A stretch of 64,000 nt of DNA from positions 5,952,001-6,016,000 of the forward strand of contig NC_009441.1 in the NCBI RefSeq assembly GCF_000016645.1, given 5' to 3'. A program made the translations under genes and the position numbers. The notes below the pieces were generated by a model. It saw only the letters and a program-made list of their open reading frames with translations. It searched no databases and was not told the origin of the DNA. Every line of letters starts with the position of its first letter. Position 1 is the first letter of the stretch. Below, in pieces: positions 8,533-17,790 of this stretch. The DNA comes from Flavobacterium johnsoniae UW101. Its GTDB lineage: Bacteria; Bacteroidota; Bacteroidia; Flavobacteriales; Flavobacteriaceae.

Positions 8533-10329
8533 TTAGATTTTATATCTTTTTCTATCAGTTTCACTTAAGTAAATCTTTCTTAAACGAAGAGATTTTGGAG
8601 TAACTTCAACATACTCATCTTTTTGAATGTACTCTAAAGCTTCTTCTAAAGAGAATTTGATAGCTGGAATAATTCTAGCTTTATCATCTGCTCCAGAAGA
8701 ACGTACGTTAGATAGTTTTTTCGTTTTAGTAACGTTAACAGTCATATCGTCGCTACGAGTATTTTCTCCAATTACCTGACCTTCATAGATATCCTCGTTT
8801 GGATCAACGAAGAATTTACCACGATCTTGTAATTTATCGATAGAGTAAGGAATTGCTTTTCCGTTTTCCATAGAGATTAATGAACCGTTGTTACGTCCAG
8901 GAATTTCTCCTTTGTATGGTTCGTATCCAATGAAACGGTGTGCCATAATAGCCTCACCAGCAGTTGCAGTAAGCAATTGATTTCTTAAACCAATAATTCC
9001 ACGAGATGGAATGTTAAATTTAATGATCATACGCTCACCTTTACCTTCCATAGAAAGCATTTCACCTTTACGGATTGTTACGAATTCAACCGCTCTACCT
9101 GAAAGGTTTTCTGGTAAATCGATAGTTAATTCCTCAATTGGCTCACATTTAACACCATCAACTTCTTTGATGATAACCTGAGGCTGACCAATTTGAAGCT
9201 CGTACCCTTCTCTTCTCATTGTTTCGATAAGAACAGATAAGTGAAGTACACCACGACCAAAAACCATGAATTTATCAGCAGAATCAGTTTCTCCAACTTT
9301 CATCGCTAAGTTTTTCTCAAGCTCTTTTGTTAATCTTTCACGGATATGTCTAGAAGTAACAAATTTACCTTCTTTACCAAAGAAAGGAGAATCGTTAATT
9401 GTAAACAACATACTCATTGTTGGCTCGTCGATAGCAATTGTTTGTAAAGCTTCCGGATTTTCAAAATCTGCGATAGTATCACCAATTTCGAAACCTTCAA
9501 TACCTACAACAGCACAAATATCTCCAGCAACAACTTCTTCAACTTTTCTACGGCCTAAACCTTCGAAAGTGTGTAATTCTTTAATTCTTGATTTGATAAC
9601 TTTACCATCTCTTTTTACTAAAGAAATTGGCATTCCTTCTTTCAAAGTACCTCTTTCAAGACGTCCGATAGCGATACGACCTGTAAAAGAAGAGAAATCT
9701 AAAGATGTAATCAACATTTGAGGAGTACCTTCAGAAACTTTAGGAGCAGGAACATTAGCAATAACCATGTCTAATAAAGGCTCGATGTTTTCTGTTTGGT
9801 TTTTCCAGTCATCAGACATCCAGTTGTTTTTAGCAGAACCGTAAACAGCTGGGAAATCTAATTGCTCTTCTGTAGCACCTAATTCAAACATTAAGTCAAA
9901 AACTTTTTCGTGTACTTCTTCCGGAGTACAGTTTTCTTTATCAACTTTATTAATTACAACGCATGGTTTTAAACCTAAGTCAATAGCCTTTTGCAATACG
10001 AAACGCGTTTGCGGCATCGGCCCTTCAAAAGCATCTACCAGCAAACATACACCATCGGCCATGTTCAATACACGCTCAACTTCACCTCCAAAATCCGCGT
10101 GGCCTGGAGTGTCGATAATGTTGATTTTTGTTCCTTTGTACTGAACAGAAACGTTTTTAGAAGTAATAGTAATACCTCTCTCACGCTCTAAATCGTTATT
10201 ATCAAGAATTAAATCACCTGTATTTTCGTTTTCACGAAATAATTGACAGTGATACATAATTTTATCAACCAAAGTGGTTTTACCGTGATCGACGTGGGCA
10301 ATAATTGCAATATTTCTAATAGATTCCAT
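8533..10329 (-). CDS. typA: Ribosome-associated GTPase TypA/BipA
   Basis: 598 residues, the usual length. The G-domain motifs are intact: 'AHVDHGKTT' (G1), 'ERGITI' (G2), '[14 protein letters not shown]' (G3) and 'NKVDKENC' (G4). They are followed by EF-Tu-like domain 2, EF-G-like domains III and V, and the BipA-specific C-terminal domain ('[20 protein letters not shown]', '[11 protein letters not shown]'). TypA is a translational GTPase that binds 70S ribosomes and supports 50S assembly and growth at low temperature or under stress. The gene is monocistronic, with a TAnnTTTG promoter element about 20 bases upstream and a bidirectional terminator downstream. Confidence 0.97.
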   Translation of the reverse strand: MESIRNIAIIAHVDHGKTTLVDKIMYHCQLFRENENTGDLILDNNDLERERGITITSKNVSVQYKGTKINIIDTPGHADFGGEVERVLNMADGVCLLVDAFEGPMPQTRFVLQKAIDLGLKPCVVINKVDKENCTPEEVHEKVFDLMFELGATEEQLDFPAVYGSAKNNWMSDDWKNQTENIEPLLDMVIANVPAPKVSEGTPQMLITSLDFSSFTGRIAIGRLERGTLKEGMPISLVKRDGKVIKSRIKELHTFEGLGRRKVEEVVAGDICAVVGIEGFEIGDTIADFENPEALQTIAIDEPTMSMLFTINDSPFFGKEGKFVTSRHIRERLTKELEKNLAMKVGETDSADKFMVFGRGVLHLSVLIETMRREGYELQIGQPQVIIKEVDGVKCEPIEELTIDLPENLSGRAVEFVTIRKGEMLSMEGKGERMIIKFNIPSRGIIGLRNQLLTATAGEAIMAHRFIGYEPYKGEIPGRNNGSLISMENGKAIPYSIDKLQDRGKFFVDPNEDIYEGQVIGENTRSDDMTVNVTKTKKLSNVRSSGADDKARIIPAIKFSLEEALEYIQKDEYVEVTPKSLRLRKIYLSETDRKRYKI

Positions 10330-10348
10330 TTGTGATTTTTAATGGGTG

Positions 10349-10356
10349 CAAAAGTA
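10349..10356 (-). promoter_or_regulatory. -7 promoter element of typA
   Basis: On the minus strand the sequence is TACTTTTG, a match to TAnnTTTG, 19 bases before the typA ATG. No clear -33 TTG is seen at the standard distance. Confidence 0.5.
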
Positions 10357-10461
10357 CACTTTATTTTGTAAAAAAAAATGTTTCTGCGATAGTTTGCGTA
10401 TATACAAGTAATTAGTTCATTAAAACAGTGTTAATTTACCCTCCAAAATGAACTTTACTTA

Positions 10462-10493
10462 TTGTTTAGTTATAGTTAATTTAACTATATTTG
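10462..10493 (+). promoter_or_regulatory. Promoter of the PAS histidine kinase gene
   Basis: TTG (10462-10464), 21 bases, then TATATTTG (10486-10493) match the Bacteroidota consensus. The last base is only 4 bases before the ATG at 10498, so the transcript would be leaderless or nearly so. Confidence 0.5.
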
Positions 10494-10497
10494 ATTG

Positions 10498-12207
10498 ATG
10501 AAAAGTAAAACTCTCCAAATTACTCTTGTTTACGTTATCATATCGCTAATTATGGCAATTGTATGTCATAATTTAATTACTGACTACTTTTTTCAAACAA
10601 AATACTTTTATTTATTTTTCATAAAAGATGTCCTTTTCATAATAGCTACTGCATTTATTTTCAAATACATACTTTCAAGAAACGAAAAGAAAAATATTTC
10701 AGTTTTTAAAAAATTAAAAAAGACAAATGAAGAAATAAAGGAGTCTAATGAAAAATATGACATAGTTGCAAAAGCAACAAGCGATACTATTTGGGACTGG
10801 AAAATACAGGAAGACCGAATAAATTGGAATAAAGGTATCGAGGGAATTTTTGGCTATAATCCGGAAGAAGTTGGAAAAACTTCAAAATGGTGGTTTGATA
10901 AAATTCACCCGGAAGATAGTATCCGAATGTCAATAAAACTATATTCATTTATTGAGCAAAAAACTGAAAAATGGCAGGATCAATATCGCTTTAGATGTGC
11001 AGACGGAACATATAAATATGTTTTGGACAGAGGTTTTTTACTTAAAGATGAAAACGGAAGAGCCATCAGAATGATTGGAGCGATTCAGGACATCACCAAA
11101 CAAAAAGAGGAAGAACAGCGATTAAAACTTTTAGAAACTGTAATTACACAATCTAAAGACTCTATTCTTATTACCGAAGCTAATTCTGAAGATCGAAAAA
11201 TTCCAAGAATAGTTTATGTTAATCCAGCGTTTTCTCAAATGTCCGGATACGAATCAAACGAAATCATTGGAAAATCTACCAATATATTTAAAGGGCCAAA
11301 ATCAGATTCAGAAGAATTAAAAAAACTTTTAAGAGCTATTAAGAACGAAGAAGAATGTGTTATAGAAACCATCACCTATACTAAATCTAAGGAAGAATAT
11401 TGGGTGCGTTTTGCCATGATTCCAATTTTCAACAACGAAGGTGTAATTACACACTGGATTTCTATACAACGAGACATTACTGACGAGAAAAAACTGGAAA
11501 CAGAAAAAGAACATCTTATTCGTGAACTTACACAAAACAACAAAGATTTAAAACAGTTCTCTTACATCACCTCACACAATCTTCGCGCACCATTATCAAA
11601 TTTAATTGGACTTTTAAATCTTATAGAAGATATTCCAATTGAAAACGAAGAACTTGAAGAAATTCTGGCAGGCTTCACAAAATCAACTCATTTATTAAAT
11701 GAAACAATAAACGACTTGGTAAAAGTTATCATAATAAAAGACAACCCATCAATGCAAAAAGAGGAGGTTTCTTTAAAAGAGGTTTTTGAAAATGTTTTTA
11801 GCCAATTGTCTTTTCAAATCGAACTTCACAAACCCATTATAAAACTTAAATTTGACAAAGTACCGCTTTTGAATACAAATAAAGCGTATATTGAAAGTAT
11901 TTTACTGAATTTACTAACCAATTCAATTAAATACAAATCAGAAAACAGAAAACTAAAAATATCAATTACTGCTGAGCAAATAGATCATCAGGCGATACTT
12001 ACGTTCAAAGACAATGGAATTGGGATTGATTTAGAAAGAAACAAAGACAAAGTTTTTGGTCTTTACCAAAGATTTCATAATTATCCCGACAGCAAAGGAC
12101 TAGGTTTGTATCTTGTAAAATCTCAGGTTGAGACCATGGGAGGCACTATTTCTATAGACAGTGAAGTTAACAAAGGCACCACATTTACTATAACTTTTAA
12201 AAACTAA
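10498..12207 (+). CDS. Membrane-anchored PAS-domain sensor histidine kinase
   Basis: The ATG at 10498 is chosen (a TTG directly precedes it). Two hydrophobic helices lie in the first 60 residues ('LVYVIISLIMAIVCH' and 'LFFIKDVLFIIATAFIF'). Two PAS domains follow: one with a PAC motif 'YRFRCADGTYKYVLDRG', and a second 'VYVNPAFSQMSGYESNEIIG' with 'WVRFAMIPIFN', similar to LOV/PAS-9 types though without the LOV cysteine motif. The HisKA dimerisation segment has the phosphoacceptor His in 'ITSHNLRAPLSN'. The HATPase domain has N-box 'LLNLLTNSIKY', 'DNGIGID' and 'GLGLYLVK'. Just 7 bases downstream is a stand-alone receiver gene, the probable phosphate acceptor. The signal is unknown. Confidence 0.92.
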   Translation: MKSKTLQITLVYVIISLIMAIVCHNLITDYFFQTKYFYLFFIKDVLFIIATAFIFKYILSRNEKKNISVFKKLKKTNEEIKESNEKYDIVAKATSDTIWDWKIQEDRINWNKGIEGIFGYNPEEVGKTSKWWFDKIHPEDSIRMSIKLYSFIEQKTEKWQDQYRFRCADGTYKYVLDRGFLLKDENGRAIRMIGAIQDITKQKEEEQRLKLLETVITQSKDSILITEANSEDRKIPRIVYVNPAFSQMSGYESNEIIGKSTNIFKGPKSDSEELKKLLRAIKNEEECVIETITYTKSKEEYWVRFAMIPIFNNEGVITHWISIQRDITDEKKLETEKEHLIRELTQNNKDLKQFSYITSHNLRAPLSNLIGLLNLIEDIPIENEELEEILAGFTKSTHLLNETINDLVKVIIIKDNPSMQKEEVSLKEVFENVFSQLSFQIELHKPIIKLKFDKVPLLNTNKAYIESILLNLLTNSIKYKSENRKLKISITAEQIDHQAILTFKDNGIGIDLERNKDKVFGLYQRFHNYPDSKGLGLYLVKSQVETMGGTISIDSEVNKGTTFTITFKN

Positions 12208-12214
12208 ATTCATT

Positions 12215-12625
12215 ATGTTTGAGCAAATCTTATGCATTGACGATGACCCAATTACGTTGATGCTGTGTAAAAAAGTAATTTCAAAATCTTCGTTTGCAAA
12301 TGAAATTATTACTGCTCAAAATGGAGAAGAAGCTCTTCATCACTTCAATACTTTAAAATACAACAACAAAAATAAAGTAGAAAAAAAACCAGAATTAATT
12401 TTCTTAGACTTAAACATGCCAATTATGGGCGGATGGGAATTTTTAGATCACTTTACATCTGAAGCTTACTCAGAGTTTAACACCGCAAAAGTTATTGTAT
12501 TGTCATCTACAATAGATCCTGAGGATTTAGCTAAAGCAAAAAAATATCCTATAATAATAGACTTTCTTTCAAAACCAATTACACAGGCAATGCTCGAATA
12601 TCTCAAAAAGAAAATTGGGATATAA
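12215..12625 (+). CDS. Single-domain response regulator (receiver only)
   Basis: 136 residues consisting of one receiver domain: acidic pocket 'CIDDDP' (7-12), phosphoacceptor Asp65 in 'LIFLDLNMP', conserved Thr/Ser in 'VIVLSSTID' and Lys in 'FLSKPIT'. There is no DNA-binding or enzymatic output domain, so it acts through protein contact or as a phosphorelay intermediate, like Rcp1-type receivers paired with hybrid PAS kinases. It is co-transcribed with the upstream kinase (7-base gap) and followed by a hairpin terminator at 12736. Confidence 0.93.
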   Translation: MFEQILCIDDDPITLMLCKKVISKSSFANEIITAQNGEEALHHFNTLKYNNKNKVEKKPELIFLDLNMPIMGGWEFLDHFTSEAYSEFNTAKVIVLSSTIDPEDLAKAKKYPIIIDFLSKPITQAMLEYLKKKIGI

Positions 12626-12735
12626 AATTTAAACCAATATTTAAATCCCAATACTTTTTTACTTATTTCATTCAAAACTTTAGACATATTGATTCAGGAA
12701 TCTTTAAACTAAAATTCCAATAATACCTAAACAAA

Positions 12736-12764
12736 AAAAAGTCCTCGAAAAGAGGACTTTTTAT
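12736..12764. terminator. Bidirectional intrinsic terminator
   Basis: Arms 'gtcctc' (12741-12746) and 'gaggac' (12752-12757) with a GAAAA loop, flanked by an A8 run and a T-run. It ends both the receiver gene and the convergent rpsT. Confidence 0.85.
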
Positions 12765-12784
12765 ATCTTATAATTGTATTTAAA

Positions 12785-13036
12785 TTACAATTTAGCAACG
12801 TGTTTCGTTAATTTAGACTTCAAGTTAGAAGCTTTGTTATCATGAATGATGTTCTTTTTAGCTAATTTATCGATCATAGAGATTACAGTTGATAATTTAG
12901 CAGCAGCATCAGATTTATCAGTAGCTAATCTTAATGCTTTAATAGCATTACGAGTAGTTTTATGCTGATATCTGTTAAGAACTCTTCTTTTTTCGTTACT
13001 TCTGATTCTTTTTAATGCTGACTTATGATTTGCCAT
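12785..13036 (-). CDS. rpsT: 30S ribosomal protein S20
   Basis: 83 residues, lysine- and arginine-rich, beginning 'MANHKSALKRIRSNEKRR', the hallmark of bacterial S20, with the helical 'IDKLAKKNIIHDNKASNLKS' near the C-terminus. It binds 16S rRNA in the small subunit. It lies downstream of two tRNA-Glu genes on the same strand, with about 150 bases between. Confidence 0.97.
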   Translation of the reverse strand: MANHKSALKRIRSNEKRRVLNRYQHKTTRNAIKALRLATDKSDAAAKLSTVISMIDKLAKKNIIHDNKASNLKSKLTKHVAKL

Positions 13037-13189
13037 TTTCTTTTAATTTTAGATGTAATAATTATTATAAATACTAGTTAAAAAAGAAAAACCTCCCACA
13101 ACTGTAAACAATCACTTTGGTTTTAACTAATAAAACAAAAACCGAGACACCAATTTTTGTTTTACAAAACTTATTTACAACTAATTCTG

Positions 13190-13261
13190 TAGTCCGTAGG
13201 GGAATCGAACCCCTGTTACCAGGATGAAAACCTGGCGTCCTAACCCCTAGACGAACGGACC
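13190..13261 (-). tRNA. tRNA-Glu (anticodon TTC), copy 2 of the tandem pair
   Basis: The minus-strand sequence begins GGTCCGTTCGTCTAGG and folds as a cloverleaf: acceptor GGTCCGT/ACGGACT, anticodon stem CCAGG/CCTGG with loop TTTTCAT (anticodon TTC), and T-arm with GTTCGATT. 72 bases; no CCA is encoded. A G-U pair closes the acceptor. Confidence 0.95.
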
Positions 13262-13306
13262 AATATTCTCCTAAGTTGGAAACTTTTCAATATGTAATAT
13301 AACTTG

Positions 13307-13378
13307 TAGTCCGTGGGGGAATCGAACCCCCCTTACCAGGATGAAAACCTGGCGTCCTAACCGATAGACGAACGGACC
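13307..13378 (-). tRNA. tRNA-Glu (anticodon TTC), copy 1 of the tandem pair
   Basis: Same cloverleaf and anticodon as its neighbour, but the D-loop (TATCGGTTAGG) and T-stem (GGGGG/CCCCC) differ. It is separated from the second copy by 45 bases, and both are probably transcribed from the promoter at 13399. Confidence 0.95.
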
Positions 13379-13398
13379 GCGCTTCTGTATTGCGGATG

Positions 13399-13428
13399 CA
13401 AAGATACATCTATTTTTTATTTGCGCAA
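13399..13428 (-). promoter_or_regulatory. Promoter of the tRNA-Glu pair
   Basis: On the minus strand, TTG (13426-13428), exactly 19 bases, then TATCTTTG (13399-13406). This is a perfect match to the Bacteroidota housekeeping consensus, 20 bases before the first tRNA. Confidence 0.7.
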
Positions 13429-13456
13429 CACCTAATGCAAAAAAATCTATATTTTT

Positions 13457-14935
13457 TTAATAAGCCTTTGCAAAAAGCACTCTTTTAGAAGAAGGTTCCC
13501 CAGTAAACACGCAGGTTCCCGCCTCTTCAACAGCATCCAAAGGAATGCAGCGAATGGTCGCTTTTGTCAAATCTTTTATCTTTTCTTCAGTAGCTGCAGT
13601 TCCATCCCAATGAGCCGAAATAAAACCTCCTTTACCTTCTAAAACTTCTTTAAATTCCTCAAAATTATTTACTTCTGTAATATGAGTATTTCTATAAGTC
13701 AAAGCTTTGTCAAATAAATCCTTTTGAATCTGCTCTAATAAATCATTCACATGATCCACTATTTTTTCAGCAGCCACAACTTCTTTTGATAAATTATCAC
13801 GTCTTGCAACCTCAAAAGTTCCATTTTCTAAATCTTTTGGCCCAACAGCAATTCTAACAGGAACACCTTTTAATTCCCATTCAGCAAATTTAAATCCTGG
13901 TTTTTGAGTTGTTCTATCATCATATTTCACAGAAATCTTAAGCTTTCTCAATTTAGCAGTCAATTCATTAACCGCCGCTGTAATTTGAGCTAATTGTTCA
14001 TCTGTTTTATGAATAGGTACAATTACAACTTGTATTGGAGCTAAATTTGGAGGCAGCACCAATCCCTGATCATCAGAATGTGTCATAATTAAAGCCCCCA
14101 TCAAACGAGTAGAAACTCCCCATGACGTTCCCCAAACGTGCTCTTGTTTTCCTTCTGCATTAGCAAATTTCACATCAAAAGCTTTTGCAAAATTCTGACC
14201 TAAAAAGTGTGAAGTTCCAGCCTGTAAAGCTTTTCCATCCTGCATCAAAGCTTCAATACAATACGTTTCATCTGCTCCTGCAAAACGCTCTGTTTCAGTT
14301 TTAAAACCTTTTACAACCGGAATTGCCATGAAGTTTTCTGCAAAATCAGCATAAACATTCATCATTTTCTCCGATTCCTCAATTGCCTCGTCTTTTGTAG
14401 CGTGAGCCGTATGCCCTTCCTGCCATAAAAATTCGGCAGTTCTTAAAAACAAACGTGTACGCATTTCCCAGCGAACCACATTTGCCCATTGATTAATAAG
14501 TAAAGGCAAATCTCTATAAGACTGCACCCATCCTTTATATGTAGACCAAATAATCGCCTCACTTGTTGGACGAACAATAAGCTCTTCTTCTAATTTCGCA
14601 TTAGGATCAACCATAAGTTTCCCTGGTCTGTCCTCGTCATTTTTTAGTCTGTAATGCGTTACAACAGCACATTCTTTTGCAAATCCTTCAGCATTTTTCT
14701 CTTCAGCTTCGAACATACTCTTCGGCACAAATAAGGGGAAATAAGCATTTTGATGTCCTGTTTCTTTAAACATTCTATCTAACTCTGCCTGCATCTTTTC
14801 CCAAATTGCATAGCCGTATGGTTTGATTACCATACATCCTCTAACTCCTGAATTTTCAGCTAAATCTGCTTTGACAACCAGCTCATTATACCATTTGGAA
14901 TAATCTTCTGATCGCGTAGTAAGGTTCTTACTCAT
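13457..14935 (-). CDS. proS: Prolyl-tRNA synthetase, eukaryote/archaea-like type
   Basis: 492 residues beginning '[19 protein letters not shown]'. The class II core is present: motif 2 region '[18 protein letters not shown]' and '[21 protein letters not shown]', and '[16 protein letters not shown]'. The anticodon-binding domain ('[10 protein letters not shown]') and a C-terminal zinc-less extension ending in KAY follow. There is no INS editing domain, and the length fits the short ProS type 3 that is normal in Bacteroidota. It ligates proline to tRNA-Pro in the cytoplasm. It shares a compact divergent promoter region with the next gene. Confidence 0.97.
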   Translation of the reverse strand: MSKNLTTRSEDYSKWYNELVVKADLAENSGVRGCMVIKPYGYAIWEKMQAELDRMFKETGHQNAYFPLFVPKSMFEAEEKNAEGFAKECAVVTHYRLKNDEDRPGKLMVDPNAKLEEELIVRPTSEAIIWSTYKGWVQSYRDLPLLINQWANVVRWEMRTRLFLRTAEFLWQEGHTAHATKDEAIEESEKMMNVYADFAENFMAIPVVKGFKTETERFAGADETYCIEALMQDGKALQAGTSHFLGQNFAKAFDVKFANAEGKQEHVWGTSWGVSTRLMGALIMTHSDDQGLVLPPNLAPIQVVIVPIHKTDEQLAQITAAVNELTAKLRKLKISVKYDDRTTQKPGFKFAEWELKGVPVRIAVGPKDLENGTFEVARRDNLSKEVVAAEKIVDHVNDLLEQIQKDLFDKALTYRNTHITEVNNFEEFKEVLEGKGGFISAHWDGTAATEEKIKDLTKATIRCIPLDAVEEAGTCVFTGEPSSKRVLFAKAY

Positions 14936-14989
14936 ATTATATAGTTTGGCACAAATTTTGTTTTAAATAATTTTAACTAAATAGTTTGA

Positions 14990-15017
14990 CAAAACTAACT
15001 ATTTTTGTAATGTGCAA
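14990..15017 (-). promoter_or_regulatory. Promoter of proS
   Basis: Minus strand TTG (15015-15017), 17 bases, TAGTTTTG (14990-14997), 55 bases before the proS ATG. It overlaps a possible plus-strand -7 element TATTTTTG (15000-15007) for the divergent lipoprotein gene. Confidence 0.5.
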
Positions 15018-15037
15018 CAATAAAAAACACCACAGAT

Positions 15038-16075
15038 ATGAAAACTTATACTACTCTCCGCCAAAACTCAAGTCATTTTTACTTAATTGGATTACTGAGT
15101 TTTCTTTTAGCATCATGTGGTTCTTACCAAAACACGTCTTATTATGACAGTGATGGTGTTTATGGTAATTCTACCAACAGATATGCTCAAACAAACAATA
15201 CCACAGCAGCAAACAATCAATATAGAGATTATTTTAGATCACTGCAGGAAGATGATCAGCCAACTGAAATTTTCACAGATGTAGACAATTATGGCAATTA
15301 TTCTGAAAGCGACAGCACAAGAACCGCTTCTACAGCTTACCCTGCTTGGGGAAGCAGTAATTCAGATGTATCTGTAAACGTATACTCTACTCCAAACTGG
15401 TCATTCGGACTAGGATGGGGATATCCTTATTACGGATGGGGTTACGGCGGATACTGGGGCGGAGGCTACTGGGGAGCCGGATGGGGCTATCCAGGATATG
15501 CCTGGGGATACCCTGGCTACTGGGGACCTGGATGGGGTTATCCAGGATACTGGGGAGGCGGCTATTACGGAAACTACTCATACAGCTACGGAAGAAGAGG
15601 ATCTGCTGCTTACTACAACAACAGATATTATTCTTCAAACAGAGCATATGCTTCTAACAGAAACTACCTTTCAAACAGAAATTATTCTACCAACAGAAAT
15701 AGTTTCTCTAATCGAAACAGCTATACAACAAACAGAAATTACACCAATAGATCAAACAGTTATTCTGATTACAGAAGAAGTTCATCTGTAAATGGAAGAA
15801 CTTACGATAGTTCGAGCCCAAACTTCACAAATAGAAGAAGCTATTCTACTCAAGGCCAAAACAGCACTTACGATTATTCTAACAGAAGATCAAGCAGCAG
15901 CACCATGCCTTCAAACAGAAGCTACAACAACAGCAGTAACAGCAATTCATCAAGAAGCTACTCTCCTAGCCCATCACGTTCAATGAACAGCGGAGGAGGA
16001 AGCATGAGATCATCTGGTGGCGGCGGTGGCGGCGGAGGAAGATCTTACGGTGGCGGAGGAGGCGGAAGAAGGTAA
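15038..16075 (+). CDS. Low-complexity Gly/Tyr/Trp- and Ser/Asn/Arg-rich lipoprotein
   Basis: The signal peptide ends in a lipobox 'LASCGS' (Cys near residue 27), so this is a predicted lipoprotein. Three compositional zones follow: an acidic, Asn-rich stretch (30-115); a Gly/Tyr/Trp/Pro block (about 120-185) built from variants of 'GWGYPGYWG'; then a Ser/Asn/Tyr/Arg-rich tail with many 'NR-Y/S' steps, ending in poly-Gly with RSYGGGG. No catalytic motif is present. Flavobacterial homologues have often been mislabelled as prolyl-tRNA synthetase because of the neighbour; nothing here supports that. It may be a structural or adhesive envelope protein. Degenerate DNA repeats encode the aromatic block (see finding). 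Confidence 0.8.
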   Translation: MKTYTTLRQNSSHFYLIGLLSFLLASCGSYQNTSYYDSDGVYGNSTNRYAQTNNTTAANNQYRDYFRSLQEDDQPTEIFTDVDNYGNYSESDSTRTASTAYPAWGSSNSDVSVNVYSTPNWSFGLGWGYPYYGWGYGGYWGGGYWGAGWGYPGYAWGYPGYWGPGWGYPGYWGGGYYGNYSYSYGRRGSAAYYNNRYYSSNRAYASNRNYLSNRNYSTNRNSFSNRNSYTTNRNYTNRSNSYSDYRRSSSVNGRTYDSSSPNFTNRRSYSTQGQNSTYDYSNRRSSSSTMPSNRSYNNSSNSNSSRSYSPSPSRSMNSGGGSMRSSGGGGGGGGRSYGGGGGGRR

Positions 16076-16124
16076 CATTTTCGTCCTTTTTCCAATCTAA
16101 TATCACACACTAAATACTTACCCA

Positions 16125-17630
16125 ATGAAAAAAATATTATTCCTATTTATTACAGGACTGACTGTCAGCGTCTCATATTCTCAGGAAGTTTCTGACGCTG
16201 TACGATATGCACAAGACAATTTGACCGGAACTGCAAGATTCAGAGCAATGAGCGGTGCTTTTGGAGCTGTTGGAGGAGATTTATCTGCCATTACTGTAAA
16301 TCCTGCCGGATCTGCCGTATTTAACAATAATCAGGTTGGAGTTTCTTTTAGCAATCAAAATATTAAAAACAACTCTAACTATTTCGGAACTCAAACTTCT
16401 GATAAAGAGAATTCTTTTATTTTAAATCAAGCCGGAGCTGTTTTTGTTTTTAAAGACCATAATCCAAATAACGGATGGAACAAAATTGCGATTGGCGCCA
16501 GTTACGAAAACACTAATAATTTTGACAATAATGTTTTTTCTGCCGGCACAAATCCAACAAATTCTATTGGATCATATTTTGTAAATTTTGCTAATGGAAT
16601 TGAATTAGGAAACATAACCGGAATTCCTTACAGAGATCAGTTTTACAACGAACAACAGGCTTACTTTGGATATTATGGACACGTAATTAATCCTGTTAAC
16701 GAAAACAGTAATACAAACACACAATACACATCAAACGTTCCTGCAGGTGGAAACTACTATCAAGAAAATGGAATTCACACAAGCGGATACAATAGTAAAT
16801 TAAGTTTCAATATTGCAAGTTCTTACAAAGACAGACTTTATTTCGGAGCAAACTTAAATGTTCACGTTACAGATTATAGGAGATCAAGCAGTTTTTACGA
16901 AGATAACTCTAATCCGTTACAGCCTACTGCAACTATTTCTAATTTACGTTTCAATAATGAACTTTACACATACGGAAACGGCTTTTCTTTTCAGCTAGGA
17001 GCTATTGCAAAAGTAACAGAAGCATTCAGACTTGGTTTAGCCTATGAATCGAATACCTGGTACAGTCTTTATGACGAAGTATCTCAAAGCCTTGGCACAA
17101 CAAGACAAGCAACTGGAGGACCGGAAATTTTTGAAAACATAAACCCAAACGTTGTAAATGTATACGAATCTTATACATTACAAACACCAGGTAAGTTTAC
17201 TTTCAGCGGTGCTTATGTTTTTGGAAAATCAGGCTTAATTAGTTTAGATTACTCAATTAAAGACTACAGCAACACTAAATTTAAACCAACAAACGATGCG
17301 GGCTTTAGAGGAGTTAACAACGACATCAGCAATCAGCTTACTACTGCCGGGGAATTAAGAGTTGGTGCTGAATACAAAATAAAACAATTGAGTTTACGAG
17401 GCGGATATCGTTTTGAAGGAAGCCCTTATAAAAACGGAACTACAATTGGAGACTTAAACAGCTATTCTGGAGGTTTAGGGTATAGCTTTGGTTCTACAAA
17501 ATTAGATCTGGCTTACTCTTATTTAGAAAGAAAATCTAACCAAGGTTTCTTTACAACAGGACTTACTGACGGCGCAAACATTACATCAAAGTTAAACAAT
17601 GTGACTTTGACCTTATTATTTGAATTGTAA
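16125..17630 (+). CDS. FadL/OmpP1-family outer-membrane channel
   Basis: 501 residues. A signal peptide (cleavage after VSYSQ, about residue 20) is followed by 'GTARFRAMSGAFGAVGGDLSAITVNPAGSAVF', the N-terminal hatch signature of FadL/TodX (OmpP1) transporters in Bacteroidota. The remainder is amphipathic beta-strand, and the last residues 'NNVTLTLLFEL' end in hydrophobic residues like a barrel terminus. FadL-type channels let hydrophobic small molecules diffuse across the outer membrane; the substrate here is unknown. It starts 49 bases after the low-complexity lipoprotein gene and may share its transcript. A terminator follows. Confidence 0.88.
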   Translation: MKKILFLFITGLTVSVSYSQEVSDAVRYAQDNLTGTARFRAMSGAFGAVGGDLSAITVNPAGSAVFNNNQVGVSFSNQNIKNNSNYFGTQTSDKENSFILNQAGAVFVFKDHNPNNGWNKIAIGASYENTNNFDNNVFSAGTNPTNSIGSYFVNFANGIELGNITGIPYRDQFYNEQQAYFGYYGHVINPVNENSNTNTQYTSNVPAGGNYYQENGIHTSGYNSKLSFNIASSYKDRLYFGANLNVHVTDYRRSSSFYEDNSNPLQPTATISNLRFNNELYTYGNGFSFQLGAIAKVTEAFRLGLAYESNTWYSLYDEVSQSLGTTRQATGGPEIFENINPNVVNVYESYTLQTPGKFTFSGAYVFGKSGLISLDYSIKDYSNTKFKPTNDAGFRGVNNDISNQLTTAGELRVGAEYKIKQLSLRGGYRFEGSPYKNGTTIGDLNSYSGGLGYSFGSTKLDLAYSYLERKSNQGFFTTGLTDGANITSKLNNVTLTLLFEL

Positions 17631-17655
17631 TTAAGAATAAATAGATGAATGGAAA

Positions 17656-17687
17656 TTTCCGTCAGGTTTACTTGGCGGATTTTTTTT
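17656..17687 (+). terminator. Intrinsic terminator after the FadL-like gene
   Basis: A nine-pair stem formed by 'tccgtcagg' and 'cttggcgga' (with G-U pairs) is followed by a run of eight T. Confidence 0.7.
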
Positions 17688-17763
17688 GACTGAAAATTAC
17701 TAGAAACCTTTATAAAAAACATCGAAATGAAACCGAAACAAGCGGTGTTTGAATAAAAAAGTG

Positions 17764-17771
17764 TAATTTTG
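17764..17771 (+). promoter_or_regulatory. -7 promoter element of rimO
   Basis: TAATTTTG followed by C matches TAnnTTTG and lies 19 bases before the ATG at 17791. No -33 TTG is found at the optimal distance. Confidence 0.45.
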
Positions 17772-17790
17772 CACTCCAATTTATAAAAGT

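Noticed and set aside
9266..9721. Open frame of 151 codons antisense to typA
   Set aside because: It is a shadow of the highly conserved typA coding strand; low-complexity composition and no family resemblance.
13037..13189. Possible RNA leader or riboswitch upstream of rpsT
   Set aside because: No stable conserved stem pattern or known riboswitch motif could be recognised by eye.
15400..15580. Possible CRISPR-like or tandem repeat array
   Set aside because: The repeats are degenerate, have no unique spacers of constant length and are fully explained by the coding repeats of the lipoprotein.
15387..15986. Several overlapping open frames on both strands in the low-complexity lipoprotein gene
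   Set aside because: They arise from the repetitive Gly/Tyr/Trp and Asn/Ser/Arg codons of the real gene; the encoded peptides are equally repetitive and lack export or domain features.
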